The translations under genes and the position numbers were made by a program. The notes under the pieces were generated by a model that was given only the letters and a program-made list of their open reading frames with translations, made no database searches and was not told the DNA's origin. Positions 34,843 through 47,387 of a stretch of 64,000 nt of DNA are shown here, one piece after another (within the stretch, counting starts at the first letter, position 1; every line of letters starts with the position of its first letter). This DNA is from Hesseltinella vesiculosa (lineage: Eukaryota; Mucoromycota; Mucoromycetes; Mucorales; Cunninghamellaceae), in the NCBI GenBank assembly GCA_002104935.1, contig MCGT01000016.1, positions 62,001-126,000 of the forward strand. Direction: 5' to 3'.

Positions 34843-37800
34843 ATGCCATTGCCACCACCTATACCCTATTCAACTCAACTGGAAGACAACCGCCTGACTA
34901 GTACAGAGTCACCTCACAATGCCAATTCGCCTTCCCATACCAGAACAATGTCTCTGTCGGATGACGCTGACGATGAATTAGCCCGTTACCATGAACGGCT
35001 GAAACAAGATCGCTCGACCGTGGAACATCGACCGTCGCAAGATGGCAAAGGTGATTCGCATTTTACCGATGAAGAGGATACAGACGACCATGGCCCACAG
35101 CCGTCTGCGAGCAAACGACGACGTGGAAGAGGAAGACCAAGAAAACCCATCGAAGATGACGACGACCTCGATGACCAATCAAGGCAGGAGCCTGCTGAGC
35201 CACCAGGGCCATCCTTCACCACCTCTCGCCCTGCTACACCAGCTACGCCTGCCGACCTGACTAAACAAGTCGGTCATCCTAAAACGCCTTCCTCCTCACC
35301 CTCCCAACGTCGACCACCGCCTTCCCTGGACCCCCATCGCACCGACAAGGCTGGCCGCACCAAACTCTTTGCTTATACTGGCTCTGGCCAGCTTGACAAG
35401 GTGAAACAAATGATCGATTTTGGTGCTGACGTCAACTTCAAGGATCACGCTGGCTGGGCGCCCTTGCATGAAGCTGCCCTCAAGGGCCAGGTGGCTGTCG
35501 CCAAGCTCCTGATCGAACATGGCGCCAAAGTCAACGTACGTGGCTATGGCGATGATACCCCCCTCCATGACGCCTGCTCCAATGGATTTGCAGACATGGT
35601 CCAACTGCTGGTCGATCACGGTGCCGACGTCTACGCCCTCAACGGCGACCATGAGCAGCCCTTGGACGTGTGCGACAATGACGACTGCGAACACATCATT
35701 CAGCATAAGCAATGCGAGCTCGATCGCCGCATGGCTCTCGACCCAGCCACCAAGCGCACATCCCTACACGAGCTCTGCGCTTCCGCTGACGATCAGATCG
35801 GCGCCATCGTCCAGCTGCTCGACCAAGGGGTCAATTCCAACCCGGAGGACCGAAACAAACGCACCCCGCTACACGATGCTGCTCAAAACGGCCATCTGCG
35901 AGTCGTCCGGCTTTTGGTCGATCGCGGTGCCATTGTCAACCATGCCGACTGCCAAGGTTTCACCGTCTTGCATCACGCCTGCCGCGCAGGGCATCTCGAC
36001 ATTGTCCATTTTTTGCTGGAGCAAGGAGCCGACATCCACGCACACAGTCACGATGAAAAGTCCCCATACGACGTCACCAGCGACCCCACCATCCGCCGCG
36101 ACCTTGCTGCCCGAATCGACGACGAACGCAAACAACGCGCCACCAGTGACGCCATCGACGAAGCAACGTTCACCACCTTGCGTAAACAGCGGCAGATCGC
36201 TTCCTCCTCTTCTGCTGCCAAATCTACCGCCCCTTCCACTTCAGCCTTGCCGTCTACCACCTTCAAACCCACCGACCCCTCGTCCACGTCTAGTCGCCAA
36301 AAGACGCTGTCCCGGGAGGAGCGCAAGATCCAGGCCATCATGCGGTCCTTTGCTGCTCTGGAACAACAGCAGCAGCAACATCAGCCAGTCTCTCGTCGCT
36401 CTACCATCTCCTCCCCCTCCACCCCTCGTACGTCTTCCCGCCGCAATGTCCGACACTCATCGGCCCAGCCCCCGGATGACTGTCGTGATGACATGGACCT
36501 CGACCCACCCCATACGTTGAAAAAGTGCACCATGGCCGACACCTTTGCTGGTAACGAAGGTACCAAGTCAACCCCACAACCTGCGCCTTCCCGCACCTCT
36601 CGTCCAACCTCACCGTCCAGCGAGCCCAAATCTCTACCGTCACCTTTCGCTTCCAAGCCCACCAAAAAGAAGCAGCGCTTGTCCAGCCGTAAATCTTCGC
36701 CTGCGAGCCCAGCAACGTCTTCCCGTGAATGCTCTGTTGAAGCGACTGCCAACGACGCCAAACCGAAGAAATTGAACGTAGCCAAATTGGATCTTGAGAA
36801 AAAAGACACATGCGGCCGAACACACTTGCACCGCTGGGCCATCCGGGGCGATGCTGAGGTCGTGAACGATCTGCTGCAAGCTGGCGCCAACCCCAACATC
36901 ACCGACCACGCCGGCTATTCACCTCTCCACGAAGCTTCCTTGCGTGGCCATGTCAATGTTGTGCGTCTCTTGCTCGACAATGGTGCTAACATTGACGCCA
37001 AAGGCATGGACCTTGACACTCCCTTGCATGATGCCATCGATAATGCACACCCAGACGTTGTTGCTCTCCTGCTGGATGCCGGTGCCAATCCTCATCTGTG
37101 CAACAAAGACGACCAATCCTGCCTGGCCCTCGCCGATGCGTCCGAGTCAGTCGACATCACTCACCTCATCAAGCAAGCTCTGGAAAAACAGCAATGGATC
37201 AAGATCAAAAAGGAAGAGCTTGTCCAAGTCAATGCCGCTCTCCAAGGTAAAATGAAAGAGTCTTTTTTTTTATTATATACATACACATATATAGTAGACT
37301 CACACACACACTCTCTCTCTCTCTGTCTCCGGTAGCTCCTTCACCGCCCATTGCCAAGAAACGACGACTGACGGTGACCGAAGACTTGTCGCAACCGCCT
37401 GAAACCTGTATCAAGGCAGAGGCGATTTCGAAACAGGAACTGAACGAAGCTTGTCAGCCCATGGACACGGATCCTCCCGTGCAGCGAAGAACCATGAACC
37501 CGATGGATATCCACATGCTGACAGAATCGCAACCAGTGCACTTGTCCACTACTCGCAACTCATATTCAGCCCCGTCCTTGTATGAACGGCAGCAACACGA
37601 ACCACCTGCAGCCCATGCCGCTACTCCTTACCAGCAACCACCTCCACGGCATACACGCCCTCCTCCCTCGATGCCTTTGTATATTGACCCCCCTTACCAC
37701 CCAGCCACCCAACACACGTCCTCTTCCACCCCGCTCTCCTCTGCCTCCATGCGCCATGTGTTTGACATCCCTCGAACACCTATTCCCTCGTCCTTGGCCG

Positions 37801-38753
37801 ACCCTATCATCAAGCAAGAGCGATTGCAATCCCCGCCCATGACGTCCACATCGTCCCTTTCCGCCGGGCCCGCCCATATCCTTCACGCCCAGCCACCTTC
37901 TTCTGCCTCCTCGGCAAATTCCTCGCCCATGGCTACCTCTCCCATCTCACCTGTCAACCAAGCGACACCCGATCTGACCGTGGCCATGCGCTACCTGCCG
38001 CTCTACACCGTCCAGCTGGACGGGCCTAGCGATGCGCTGCCCTATCACCACCACCGTCACTACGCCACTTGTTCTTCGCCCTCCTCCTCCTCCACCTCCT
38101 CTTCACCACCGCCTGTCGTACAGCAGGAATCAGCATTGTATGTACTTGATCTGCAGGTCAGTCGGTTGCTGAACTTGCCCATCCATCTGCTCTGGCATCG
38201 ATATCCTCACTTGCGTCGTCGCCCAGTCACCAACAAGGAAAAGGAACGTCTGTGGCTGCCGCTGTCCAAAATGATCTGTGCCTCGCCGCATTATTCCCAA
38301 ACCCACGGCCCAGACAAAAAACGCAAAGCGGCTGCCCTGGCTGAACAGCGCGAGCAAGAAAAGCAGCATTTCCTTCTCCAGCCTCTTTACTTTGTCCAGC
38401 TGGATCCTGTCATTTCCTTGATCAAGAATGACTATAGCTACCTCAGCAAGAAGCTGATCACTATTTCCCTGGATGTAGGCTACCAGCCGGACCAAAGGCC
38501 ATTGTCACCCGTGTCCCACCTGCCACCTCATATCGCCCTTTCGCCATCGTCATCGTCGTCTGCTTCCCCTCCTTATGCCATGCGATCCTCACCGCAAACG
38601 GCCATCACCACGCCCACGCCTCCTCCTCAGCTCTCTGCTTCGCCCTCGCCCGCAACCTTTGCGAAAACCCCACTGAAGAAACGCCCTCTCTTCAGTCTTC
38701 CTCCCAAGCTTGCCATGAAGACCCAGAAGCATACAATGTATAGCAACCATTGA
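34843..38753 (+). CDS. Large ankyrin-repeat protein, Hos4-like (Set3 histone deacetylase complex type)
   Basis: Probable nuclear chromatin protein, about 1273 aa from exons 34843-37246 and 37336-38753. The N-terminus has an AT-hook-like basic motif (SKRRRGRGRPRKP). Ankyrin block 1 starts KAGRTKLFAYTGSGQLDKVK and contains NFKDHAGWAPLHEAALKG and GYGDDTPLHDACSNGFADMV; more repeats follow (RTPLHDAAQNGHLRVV). After a Ser/Pro-rich linker a second block (CGRTHLHRWAIRGDAEVVND; DHAGYSPLHEASLRGHVNVV) leads to a long disordered stretch. A final folded region contains AMRYLPLYTVQLD and LQPLYFVQLDPVISLIKNDY. Repeat wording resembles Hos4; complex membership is inference. The true start could be upstream (34819 or spliced exons) or at 34948. 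The intron holds an (AC)n(CT)n microsatellite. Confidence 0.8.
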
Positions 38754-38809
38754 CTCCTTGTCTCTCATGCCTCTGCTTCCTTTTGACTACTTCCTCTTTC
38801 CCAAAGCTG

Positions 38810-38815
38810 AATAAA
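38810..38815 (+). terminator. Possible polyadenylation signal of the ankyrin gene
   Basis: AATAAA lies 57 bp after the stop codon, just before the convergent MCR1 3' end. Confidence 0.4.
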
Positions 38816-38905
38816 GAAAAAAAAATCTGGACGCTTTTTTTTTAATCTCATGCAAAATGAAAAAATGCGTCGAGAGAGGGGGGGGGGGATACCATGCTGT
38901 TTTGA

Positions 38906-40214
38906 TTAGAACTTGTACACGTTGGAAGAGTCGTAGCCCAATTCCTTGAGGATACCGGCAACTTCGCCTTGTTGCTTGTCCTTGGTCTTGGGGCCGGCAT
39001 AAGTCACCAAGAGAGGATCGGGGCCACAGACAAAGATCATGGAAGAGGGTGTTTCGGGGCCGGGCAAGTTCTTTTGGATATCTTCCTTGGTAACATAACC
39101 CTTGATGCCATCCCAGTTTTCGGGAGCCTTGTCCAATGCGTAGATCACGCGGAAACGGTCGGGGAAAGCCTTGGCATAGCCATCCAATTCCTTCTTAAGA
39201 ATGATATCGTCTTCAGTACGGTTACCGAAGATCAGCGTCACCTTGGTGTTGTCATTCTTGGAAATAGGATCAAACACACGACGGATCACTTGGAGCTGCC
39301 AGGTACAAACGAAAAAAAAAAAAAAAATGGTCAGTTTCCCGGTTATTATACTTTTCGCTGCTTCCGAGTTTTTACCATGGGAGTGATACCAGTGCCACCA
39401 GCAATCATACCAACATGTTGCACAGGCTTTTCGTCCCAGTTGTACTTGGGAATAGGGCCCTTGATGTCCAAGGTTTCACCCACCTTCAGGTTGTGGATAT
39501 GCTTGCTCATCTTGCCGTCAGGGTACACCTTGACAATAAAATCAACGTAGCCCTTGGTCTAGATGTCCATTAAAAAAAGTGGTCAGCTTTTTTCTGGGAG
39601 TTCCGTTGAGAGGGAGAAGCTTACTTCTTCGGTGGAAGTGGGGGTGTAGGGGCGGATGACAAAGCCAGGAGTGCCGTCCTTCTTGGTGATGGGGTAACGG
39701 GTAATCACACAGGAAGCAGCGTGCAAACCAGAGACGTGGTCGGCACTGTCCAACTTGAAACGGAAGAGGCTGGTGTCATGTGTGATTTCTTCCACTTTTT
39801 CCAGCTAATTTATAAAATAATAAAGACGTCAGTCTCGATGTTTTCCGTTACCGTCTTCTCTTCCTCCTTGCAACTTACAGTGAAAGGTTTGAATTGAGCG
39901 GCGTCAAAGGCTGCCTTGGGAGGCTCACTTGAAGCAGCAGCATGCTTAGCCGAGCTTTGGTTGTAGTAGATCCCACCAGCAAGACCAGCAGCAGCTAAGG
40001 CGCCTAATACGAGGCCATTACCACCACTTTTCTTTGTTTCTGTACTGTAGTTACGGAGCGAAGGACGAGCAACCTACCCACGTCATGATAAGCCAGGTGA
40101 GATTCAAGTCCAAAAAAAAAATAGGCAAGCTACATCACTTACGTTGGTCATGAGACGAGAGGTATTGGTAGAAGCACGGACGGCACCAGTGATGGAAGAG
40201 CTTAGGAAGCGCAT
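38906..40214 (-). CDS. MCR1: NADH-cytochrome b5 reductase, mitochondrial type (Mcr1)
   Basis: FAD enzyme passing electrons from NADH to cytochrome b5 or related acceptors at the mitochondrial outer membrane/intermembrane space. Five exons (minus): 40214-40143, 40073-39879, 39804-39625, 39558-39376 and 39295-38906, about 339 aa. The N-terminus MRFLSSSITGAVRASTNTSR is a basic presequence, followed by an Ala/Gly-rich membrane segment (NGLVLGALAAAGLAGGIYY). The FAD motif is RPYTP, the NAD motifs are GGTGITPM and IFVCGPDP, and the end (ELGYDSSNVYKF) matches the family closely. All introns are phase 0. Confidence 0.95.
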
Positions 40215-40613
40215 TTTAGTCTGTTTTAGTTTAAAGAGAAAAGAAAAGGGAAACGCGCCAGACTGGACAAAAATGACGCTTTTGAAAACAAAAAAATTTA
40301 GCTCCCCCGTTTCAAACACCGCTTTGACATCTCATCTTCCTCAACAACATTTGCTGTCGACCCCTTGCGAAAGCAGAGCCATTATTCGCCTCCGACACGG
40401 TGCTGCCGAAACCCGTCCTTTTGCATTGTCTTTGAAAGTTGCGGTCAATCGATTCCTGTCCGTGCATGGGTAGCCCCGAGAGACGGATGAACTACGACCC
40501 GAAAAAACGGTCTGGCCGTCTGGATGTCCCTTCTTTCCGCGTCATTCATTACTCATCAAAAAAAAAAAAAGTGACTGCCAACAAACTCGTAAAAAAAAAA
40601 AAAAAATAAGGGT
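40215..40613. other. Upstream region of MCR1
   Basis: About 400 bp between MCR1 and the 3' end of the WBP4-like gene (both minus strand), so it should hold the MCR1 promoter. A runs at 40560-40570 and 40592-40606. No gene seen; the plus-strand ORF ending at 40473 shows no family similarity. Confidence 0.5.
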
Positions 40614-41592
40614 TTATTCCTTTTTTCTGATATTCATTTTCTTTCGAGACGCTGCCTTGTCACCAAGCTTTCGTTTTTTGAACAGGGTGGCCCCAATATC
40701 GGCTGTGGCGTCATCCAGAGTGAGTGCATCTGTGGGGAACTCTTTTTCTTTGATTTTGAACTGCGTCAGGTCTTCCTGCTGATCTTCGTCGTCGTCGTTT
40801 AGTTTTTCATCGTGCGGCATCGTGGATGAAGCAGCCGGGTCGGCCTTGGCTGTAGATTTGGAACCAGAGCGCGGCTTGTCGGCGGTAGGTTTTGTAGGCG
40901 TGGCTACGACTTGCCATTGACCGACCAGAGCATCATCGTTTCCAACCTTTTCTTCCTTGGGCTGTTCTTTTGGCATAGCCCATTCGTCGCGGCCCTCACG
41001 CTTAGGACCGCTGCTTTTTAGCATTTCTAGTGATGGAGGAGGTGGTATATAGGCTCGAGGTTGGGCTGGCCGAGAGCTGGCGGCTTTGCTGGCTTGTGGA
41101 GCGGCAGTCGTTATTGCTGCTGCTGATGCAGGTCCAGTGATGGAGGCAGGGATACCGCTGGAGCCGCCTTTTGCCATAGATAAGTGTGCAGCCTATGATC
41201 CACCGTCAACCAAACCATGAGAGCGTTAGCAATGTGTTGATCTCATATCATCCATCATACCTTTTCAATGCGCTGCAGTTCACGCCGCACACTCTCGGCT
41301 TCCTTCTTTTCCTGCTTGCCTCGCTTGTACACATCACTCAGGTATCGTTGAATATTTTGCTTATGCTGAGGCCCATTTTCATGCCGCTCTATGGACTATG
41401 GAATCCTATGGTCAATACCCAAAGCGATCGTTCTTTTGGCGGCTTACGATTTTGTTGTTGTAGACAAACTTTTTACAATATTTGCACCAATGTTTTTGCT
41501 GTGACACCCAAAAATCAGCCCTAACAGTGCAATGTAAAAAAAAAAAAATGCCATTAGTTGTAAGCATGGTATGGTTGCTTCATCTATTACAT
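40614..41592 (-). CDS. WBP4/FBP21-like spliceosomal protein with U1-type zinc finger
   Basis: Predicted pre-mRNA splicing component. Exons (minus): the start codon appears split, with AT at 41592-41591 and G at 41520; then 41520-41448, 41395-41261 and 41192-40614, about 262 aa. The start reads ADFWVSQQKHWCKYCKKFVY and continues SIERHENGPQHKQNIQRYL, a matrin/U1-type C2H2 finger as in WBP4 (ADYWKSQPKKFCDYC). A coiled region (GKQEKKEAESVRRELQRIEK) follows. The C-terminus contains GQWQVVATP and IGATLFKKRKLGDK with an MNIRKKE end, like WBP4's VFKKRR tail. WW domains of animal WBP4 are absent. The split ATG is inferred from good splice signals and the conserved first residues. Confidence 0.78.
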
Positions 41593-41947
41593 TTGCCACA
41601 ACGAGAGAGATCTTTCAGGAAGAAAGGAAAAAGACAGCTCTCCAAAATGGCTGCCGCCAGGTGCTGAGTTTTGATCTTGGCTTTTGCACTTTTTCTGAAA
41701 GGCCACTGACTTCTTGCTTGCGACATCCAGGGCAATCTAAAAACTGCAAGTAACCTCAGTGCTATTGATTGTGATTGAAAAAGGGTACAGACAGCTCTTC
41801 TATTATTGTTTACCCAATTTTTTTACGGCAAACATGCGTTTTTATTGCGTTTTTAAAAATTAGTAAAATTGGCCTGGTCAGAGCAGAGCCGATTTTAAAA
41901 AAGGGTTGGAGAGAAGGGAGATGAGAAACGATCAGGGTACGGTGTGA
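41593..41947. other. Region between WBP4-like gene and GDP-mannose pyrophosphorylase
   Basis: 355 bp; 5' leader and promoter of the WBP4-like gene and 3' end of the pyrophosphorylase gene (both minus strand). No gene seen. Confidence 0.45.
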
Positions 41948-43217
41948 TTACATGATAATGGTAGGCTCTGTGATGTTGGTCGAAATCGACTTGTGAGGCA
42001 AGATGGAGCCACCGTTGACAGACACTTCATCGTGGATGGTGACATCATCGCCCAAGACAGAGCAACCATCCAGGCGCGACCAGCGACCAACAGTTGAGTG
42101 CCAGCCTACAATGCTGGAATGTACCCAAGCAAAGTCCTTGACTTTGACGCCTTCCAAGAGGACACAGCGTTGTAATCGCACACCGTCGCCGATTTCCACA
42201 TTGGGACCGACCACAACGTTGGGGCCGATTCGACAGTCGCGACCGATCTTGGCGGTGGGGTGGACCATGACGTTGCCTTGGTGCACATAGGTATCTTTTT
42301 GGCTGTCAGCCAGTTCATGAGGCTTAGTCTTGGCCAGGTGGTTCAAGTAAAGACAGGTGCCGGTCAGGAAATCCTTGGGTTGACCCACGTCCATCCAGAA
42401 ACCATCTAGTTCAAACGTATGCAGTTGACCATCCTGAGCCACAAACGGGAACACTTCCTTTTCGATGGACGTTGGCTTCAACTGTAGCCAATTGTAAGAA
42501 GAAAACACAGGCATGTCAATACAAAATAAAAAATCTAAAAAAAAAAAAAAGACCTACCTCAATGCGATCCAACACGGCGGGGTTGAGAATATAAATACCG
42601 GCATTGATTTTGTTGCTGATGAATTCTTTGGGCTTTTCGACAAAGCGATCAATTCGAGAGGGGTGCCCTGGGTGGTTGACAATAACACCGTATTTGGATG
42701 GGTCATCGACCTTGGTCACGACAATGGTACCTTCATTGCCATGGGCCAGGTGGAAGTCACGGAGCTGCTCAAAGGGATAATCACAGATGATGTCGCTGTT
42801 GAGCACAAAGAAAGGCGATTCATCCTTTGCCAAGATCTCACGGGCCAAGGCAAGAGGACCAGCGGTGCCCAAGGGCTCTGTTTCCACCGAGAAAGTGATC
42901 TTGACGTTATACTCCTTTTCATATTCACGCAGAGCGGCCACCATGATTTCGGGCCGGTAGTTGACAGCCAGAACGATGTCGGTCACACCAGCCTTGGCAA
43001 GGTGTTCAATTTGATGAAGGATCATGGGCCGGTTACCAAACTCAACGAGAGGTTTGGGCAAAGTCAAAGTCAAAGGGCGAAGTCGAGTTCCAAAACCTGC
43101 AGCATGGGTGGAAAAACAAATCCGTCAGAACATCTCCAAGATCTTTTCCCGAGTCGGCTGCCCATTTTCTTTTTTTTTTTTTTTTTGTTTACCGCCAACT
43201 AAAATAAGAGCTTTCAT
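41948..43217 (-). CDS. Mannose-1-phosphate guanylyltransferase (GDP-mannose pyrophosphorylase)
   Basis: Makes GDP-mannose from mannose-1-phosphate and GTP, supplying protein glycosylation, GPI anchors and cell-wall mannan/fucan; cytosolic. Exons (minus): 43217-43193, 43096-42558 and 42481-41948, about 365 aa, like yeast Psa1 and animal GMPPB. The nucleotide-binding start [19 protein letters not shown] is split by the first intron inside the GG pair. Other motifs: [28 protein letters not shown]. The C-terminal half is a left-handed beta helix of hexapeptide repeats ([20 protein letters not shown]). Strong identification. Confidence 0.96.
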
Positions 43218-45346
43218 TGTGTAGGGCTGTGAAGAGTATGTAAGAAAAAAGGCAATGGAAAAGAAAGCAGGAAAAATATGGACCAATTTATGGACTCTTT
43301 GAAGCTTGCCTCGGAAGCTTGCTGCTCAAATCATTGGCGCCAGTTATTCCACGAGCAAGAGAATTGGTCATTTTGTCATTCCACACTTGTGCGTTGTTTT
43401 TATAATCAACAATCCACGCTCTGGTTCGTTTCTTATTTATTTTTGTGCTCTTGAACAAGCAAGGTCGATCATCAGGGCTGCTGCATTATTTTTCTTCGAC
43501 AGGAACTGGTTTATGGCATCCCCTCCCCCATGTTTCAAGACGCAATTATATGTTGCATCTTGACAACGATTTTCAAGTAACAAGTTTCTGGGCCAACAAA
43601 AGGGAAAACGAAATATGCGGCAGCCAGTTCACATTCCAATGCACGTTCCTCCTGCCCAACGATTGCTGTCTTTCAATGAATGGATAAAAATCGTCCACCG
43701 TCATTGCTTTTTTTTTTTTTTTTTCTAAGAACATACTACGACAATGCATTTTTTCTTTCTTCCTGGCTCCAGGAACACGGCCGCACAGCTGTTGACATTT
43801 TCTTTCTCACCACTAGCCCCTTCACACACACCCCCTTTTTTTTAATGTGCGACGCAAAACATATCTTACTGGTCACGTTTTTGCGTCGGTCGATCTGGAA
43901 CGGCTTCAGACATTCTGGTGGATACCAACAATGCAAAGTAGTTCACATTTAGTATAATTGCTGGGGTGGTCATTGCTGTAGATGAAGCTGTATTTCCCTC
44001 CAATCAAAGCGTAGGATTTGGTATGGTTTTTTTTTTTCACCAATAAAGGAATTGGTTGAAAAGCATTGCACGTCGAAGGTCCGATGCACGCCTTTCTTTC
44101 AAGAAAAAAATATAAAAAAAATAAAAGAGATACGCCCACGTTTCCCATTTTTGAATACTTTACTCCATGACCTGAGTGACGCAGTAGAAAGAGAGGCAGC
44201 GACGCATATCCTCTAAAAATTCGATGCTGCCATGGCGTTGCTGATCGCCGATCATCGCATGCAGTTGACTTTTGTGTAAAATGAAGTTGCCCTCACCCAC
44301 TTTGTTACATTTGCTCTAAGCCCGTCAAATTATGGAGCTCCCAGTCACGCAAAATGCTCACAAAACTCGATTTAGATTGAGAATTAGACAAGCTTAAAAA
44401 AAAGAGAGAGAGAGAAAGAGAGAGGATTTCGCGGATCCTCGCTTATGTTACAGCATTTGATAATCACTCTGTCTTTCAAGAACACACTTCATTATTACCA
44501 TTTTTTGACATGATGGGCCACACATTGGCAAATCTTCGGCATGCTTTTGCACTCCTTACTTTTTACGCCCCGCTGGCGCTAGCGAAATGGTTTCATGGTT
44601 TCTGTCTTGCCCAATGGCTCTGAATAGGCATCAACGCTAAGCTCACATGGCTCTACCGCTCAAGCATTGCACATGACTTGCGAATTTTCTTCTACAGTGT
44701 CTGACTCTCTGGTCCACCAAAGGCGGAGCCGCTGACATCAATGATCGGCCGTTTTCATTTCAAGGGCGGCAGACATAAATGAAAAAACTTTAAATTCGCG
44801 CAAACACGGTCATATTTCATAGCACCATTTTTCAATTGATTGTGTAACTGATTGACTTGAAGCATGACTTCCATTTGGAATGACAAAGAGAAATCGTTTG
44901 ATCGACGTGGCGGGCGAGCATGCTGAAAATCCTCCTCATGTTTACCATGCCTTCTTGGTGGTGGTTAGCTGGCCGTGACTTTTTCCATCTCTATGGAGAT
45001 ACAAGCTTTCGTCGGTTCGGTACTTCCTTTGGATATTCTGCAAAAGATTTATCAACCAGGTACCAGTCGGAGATAGACTCCGTCAAGGACCTTTGCTGTT
45101 TAGAGAATAGCTTGACCAAACATGAGCACGCTATTGGTGTGGAGTTAAATTCGTCTCCTTTGCCATAGAACACTCTTGCCATGCAGAAAAATGCACCAGA
45201 CATGAAATCATCGGGTGCAACGAAAACAAAGTTTGACTCCCGAGTCTGTCACGCCCAAAAGAGAAATGAAAAGCCCGCTTGATTTTTTTTTTTTTCGTTT
45301 CTTCTTCCCTTTTTTTTTTTTTTTTTACTTTTATTTTTATTACATA
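43218..45346. other. 2.1-kb gene-poor region between divergent genes
   Basis: Lies between the starts of the pyrophosphorylase (minus) and the sugar porter (plus). It is AT-rich, with T runs at 43709-43724 and 45310-45326. A purine microsatellite (GA)n occurs at 44402-44426. No ORF has recognisable features or splice partners; one frame near 44900-44980 is open but too short to call. Confidence 0.5.
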
Positions 45347-47387
45347 ATGCCGTTGAAAGGGAAATCTTTGTTCAGAGCATCCACGACATTGGTAGCTGTG
45401 GGGTTCCTCCTATTTGGGTATGATCAGGTAAGCCTCCCCTTCTTGATTTGATAGGGCACAGCTGAATTGGATCTTTTTCAATGCTTTACCAGGGCGTGAT
45501 GTCTGGCATTATCACGAATGAAAACTGGCTAGAATTGATGGGTCAACCTTCTCCCGCAGTGATTGGTGCCGTGGTGGCATTGTATGAAATTGGTAATGCA
45601 TTAAAAAAAAATAGGAGGGCATGGCTTTAATTATTTTTTCAAGGTTGTATGTTTGGGGCCCTGTCGGTAGGTGCCGTCAGCGATTGGATCGGACGCAAAA
45701 ACACCATTCGCATTGGGTCTATCATTTTGATCATTGGGGCCGTGTTGCAAACAGCCCAAGTGGATTTGGCAATGGCTATTGTGTCACGCATCATCACAGG
45801 TGTTGGTAATGGTATGATCACAGCAACGGTGCCTGTCTATCAATCTGAAATTGCCCCTCCGACGTCGCGAGGTGCCAGCGTGTGCTACGAATGTACCCTT
45901 TTGGTCGTGGGCATGTCTATTGGTAAGAACCTAGCGCCTCAATCATTGACAGAGTAGGTCCATCCTCATCTCTTTATTTTTATACTTATCATGTGCAGCT
46001 TACTGGCTTGAGTTTGGGCTTTACTGGGCCGGTGGTGTGGTTGCATGGCGGTTCCCTCTTGCCTTCCAAATTGTCTTTGCACTGACTCTGTTGGCTGGCA
46101 CAACGGTTCTGCCTGAGACACCACGCTGGCTTGTGTCAAAAGATCGGGACGAAGAAGCTAAGATGGTACTTGCGCGCCTGTGGACCAATGAGGACACCAC
46201 GCACCCTCGCTGTGTCGACGAATATGAAGAAATCAAACAGGGAATCAACATGGAGCGCCGCCTCGGCATCTCATCCTACCAAGAATTGTTCAGCAAAGGC
46301 AAATACAATAACCGCTACCGCGTCTGCCTCGGCATGTTGTCCCAAGCCATTCAACAGCTGTCCGGTATCAATGTATGCATGGAGAAAATTGCAGAATAGA
46401 ATTCTAACTGACCTACACCTCCTTTTTTTTTAAAAAAAAAATCATTTTAGGCCACCACCTATTACTTGACGACGGTCTTTGAAAATGCTGGATTTACAAG
46501 GTAACACAGCAGACTCGGCAAAGCAATGAGATGGCCAATGTCCTTAATTGTTACTAGACCTATGGCTATGATGTTTGGTGGGGTTGACACCCTGGTGTAT
46601 GCGATTGGGTCGTTAGTCCCAATTTTTTTTGTGGAAAAAGTTGGCCGCCGGCCAATTATGCTTTGGGGTCTTGTCGCGCAGGCAGTGACATTGATGGCGC
46701 TAGCCGGCAGTCAAGCCGCCAGTGACGGTTACAAGGCAGGCACCTGGCATCTTGCCGGTGGTCAGGGAGGCGCTGCAGCATTCACCATGCTTTACAACTT
46801 TGTGTTCGGTGCGTCCTGGCTGAGTATGGCTTGGCTTTATCCTGCTGAGCTCTTCTCTACTGCTATGCGTGCCAAGGGTAAGCGCCATCGAAAAAGATAT
46901 CAATGTGCGTTCTCACACGGCTATTTATGCTAGGCAACTCTCTCTCTACTGCAAGCAATTGGCTATTTAACTTTGTAGTTGCCGAGATTACCCCCGTGTA
47001 GGCCAGGCTCCAGTTTAAGCGGAAGTTCAAGGGCTCTCATTCGTTTTTTTCTTAAATTCAGGTTGTTCTCGTCTATTGGTTTTTACACTTACATTCTCTT
47101 TGGCTTTCTCAACATTGCCTTTATCCCGGTGGTGTACTATTGGTTCCCAGAGACCAAGGGAAAGACCCTTGAGGAAGTGCGTGGCGAAAAAGGGGAAATG
47201 TGATCACTGTTTGATCCTCATCTCTTTTTCTGTCTAGATCGACTTGGTGTTTATCGGTGATGAAATCAAGCTAGATGCTTTATCTATCCAAGAACATGTT
47301 ATTGAACAATTCCAGAAATCTGGCACCTTTGACATTGAGAAGCTTGAGCTCCCTGACTCTGGTAATGAATCGGCAAGGAAAGACTAA
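45347..47387 (+). CDS. MFS sugar porter
   Basis: Plasma-membrane transporter of hexoses or related polyols/acids, about 510 aa with 12 predicted helices. Nine exons: 45347-45427, 45493-45592, 45644-45922, 45999-46372, 46451-46500, 46558-46877, 46934-46997, 47062-47176 and 47238-47387. Family signatures: LFGYDQGVMSGI in helix 1, SDWIGRKNT after helix 2, VPVYQSEIAPPTSRG near helix 4, LPETPRWLVSKDR after helix 6, QAIQQLSGIN in helix 7, EKVGRRP after helix 8, and PETKGKTLEE after helix 12. Substrate is not predictable; the sequence is not obviously a classical hexose carrier. Exon 7 uses the second GT of a GTGT pair to keep frame. Confidence 0.92.

Noticed and set aside
35519..36520. 333-aa plus-strand ORF overlapping the ankyrin gene
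   Set aside because: Shifted frame of the ankyrin-coding exon, Ser/Pro/Thr biased as expected for an out-of-frame reading.
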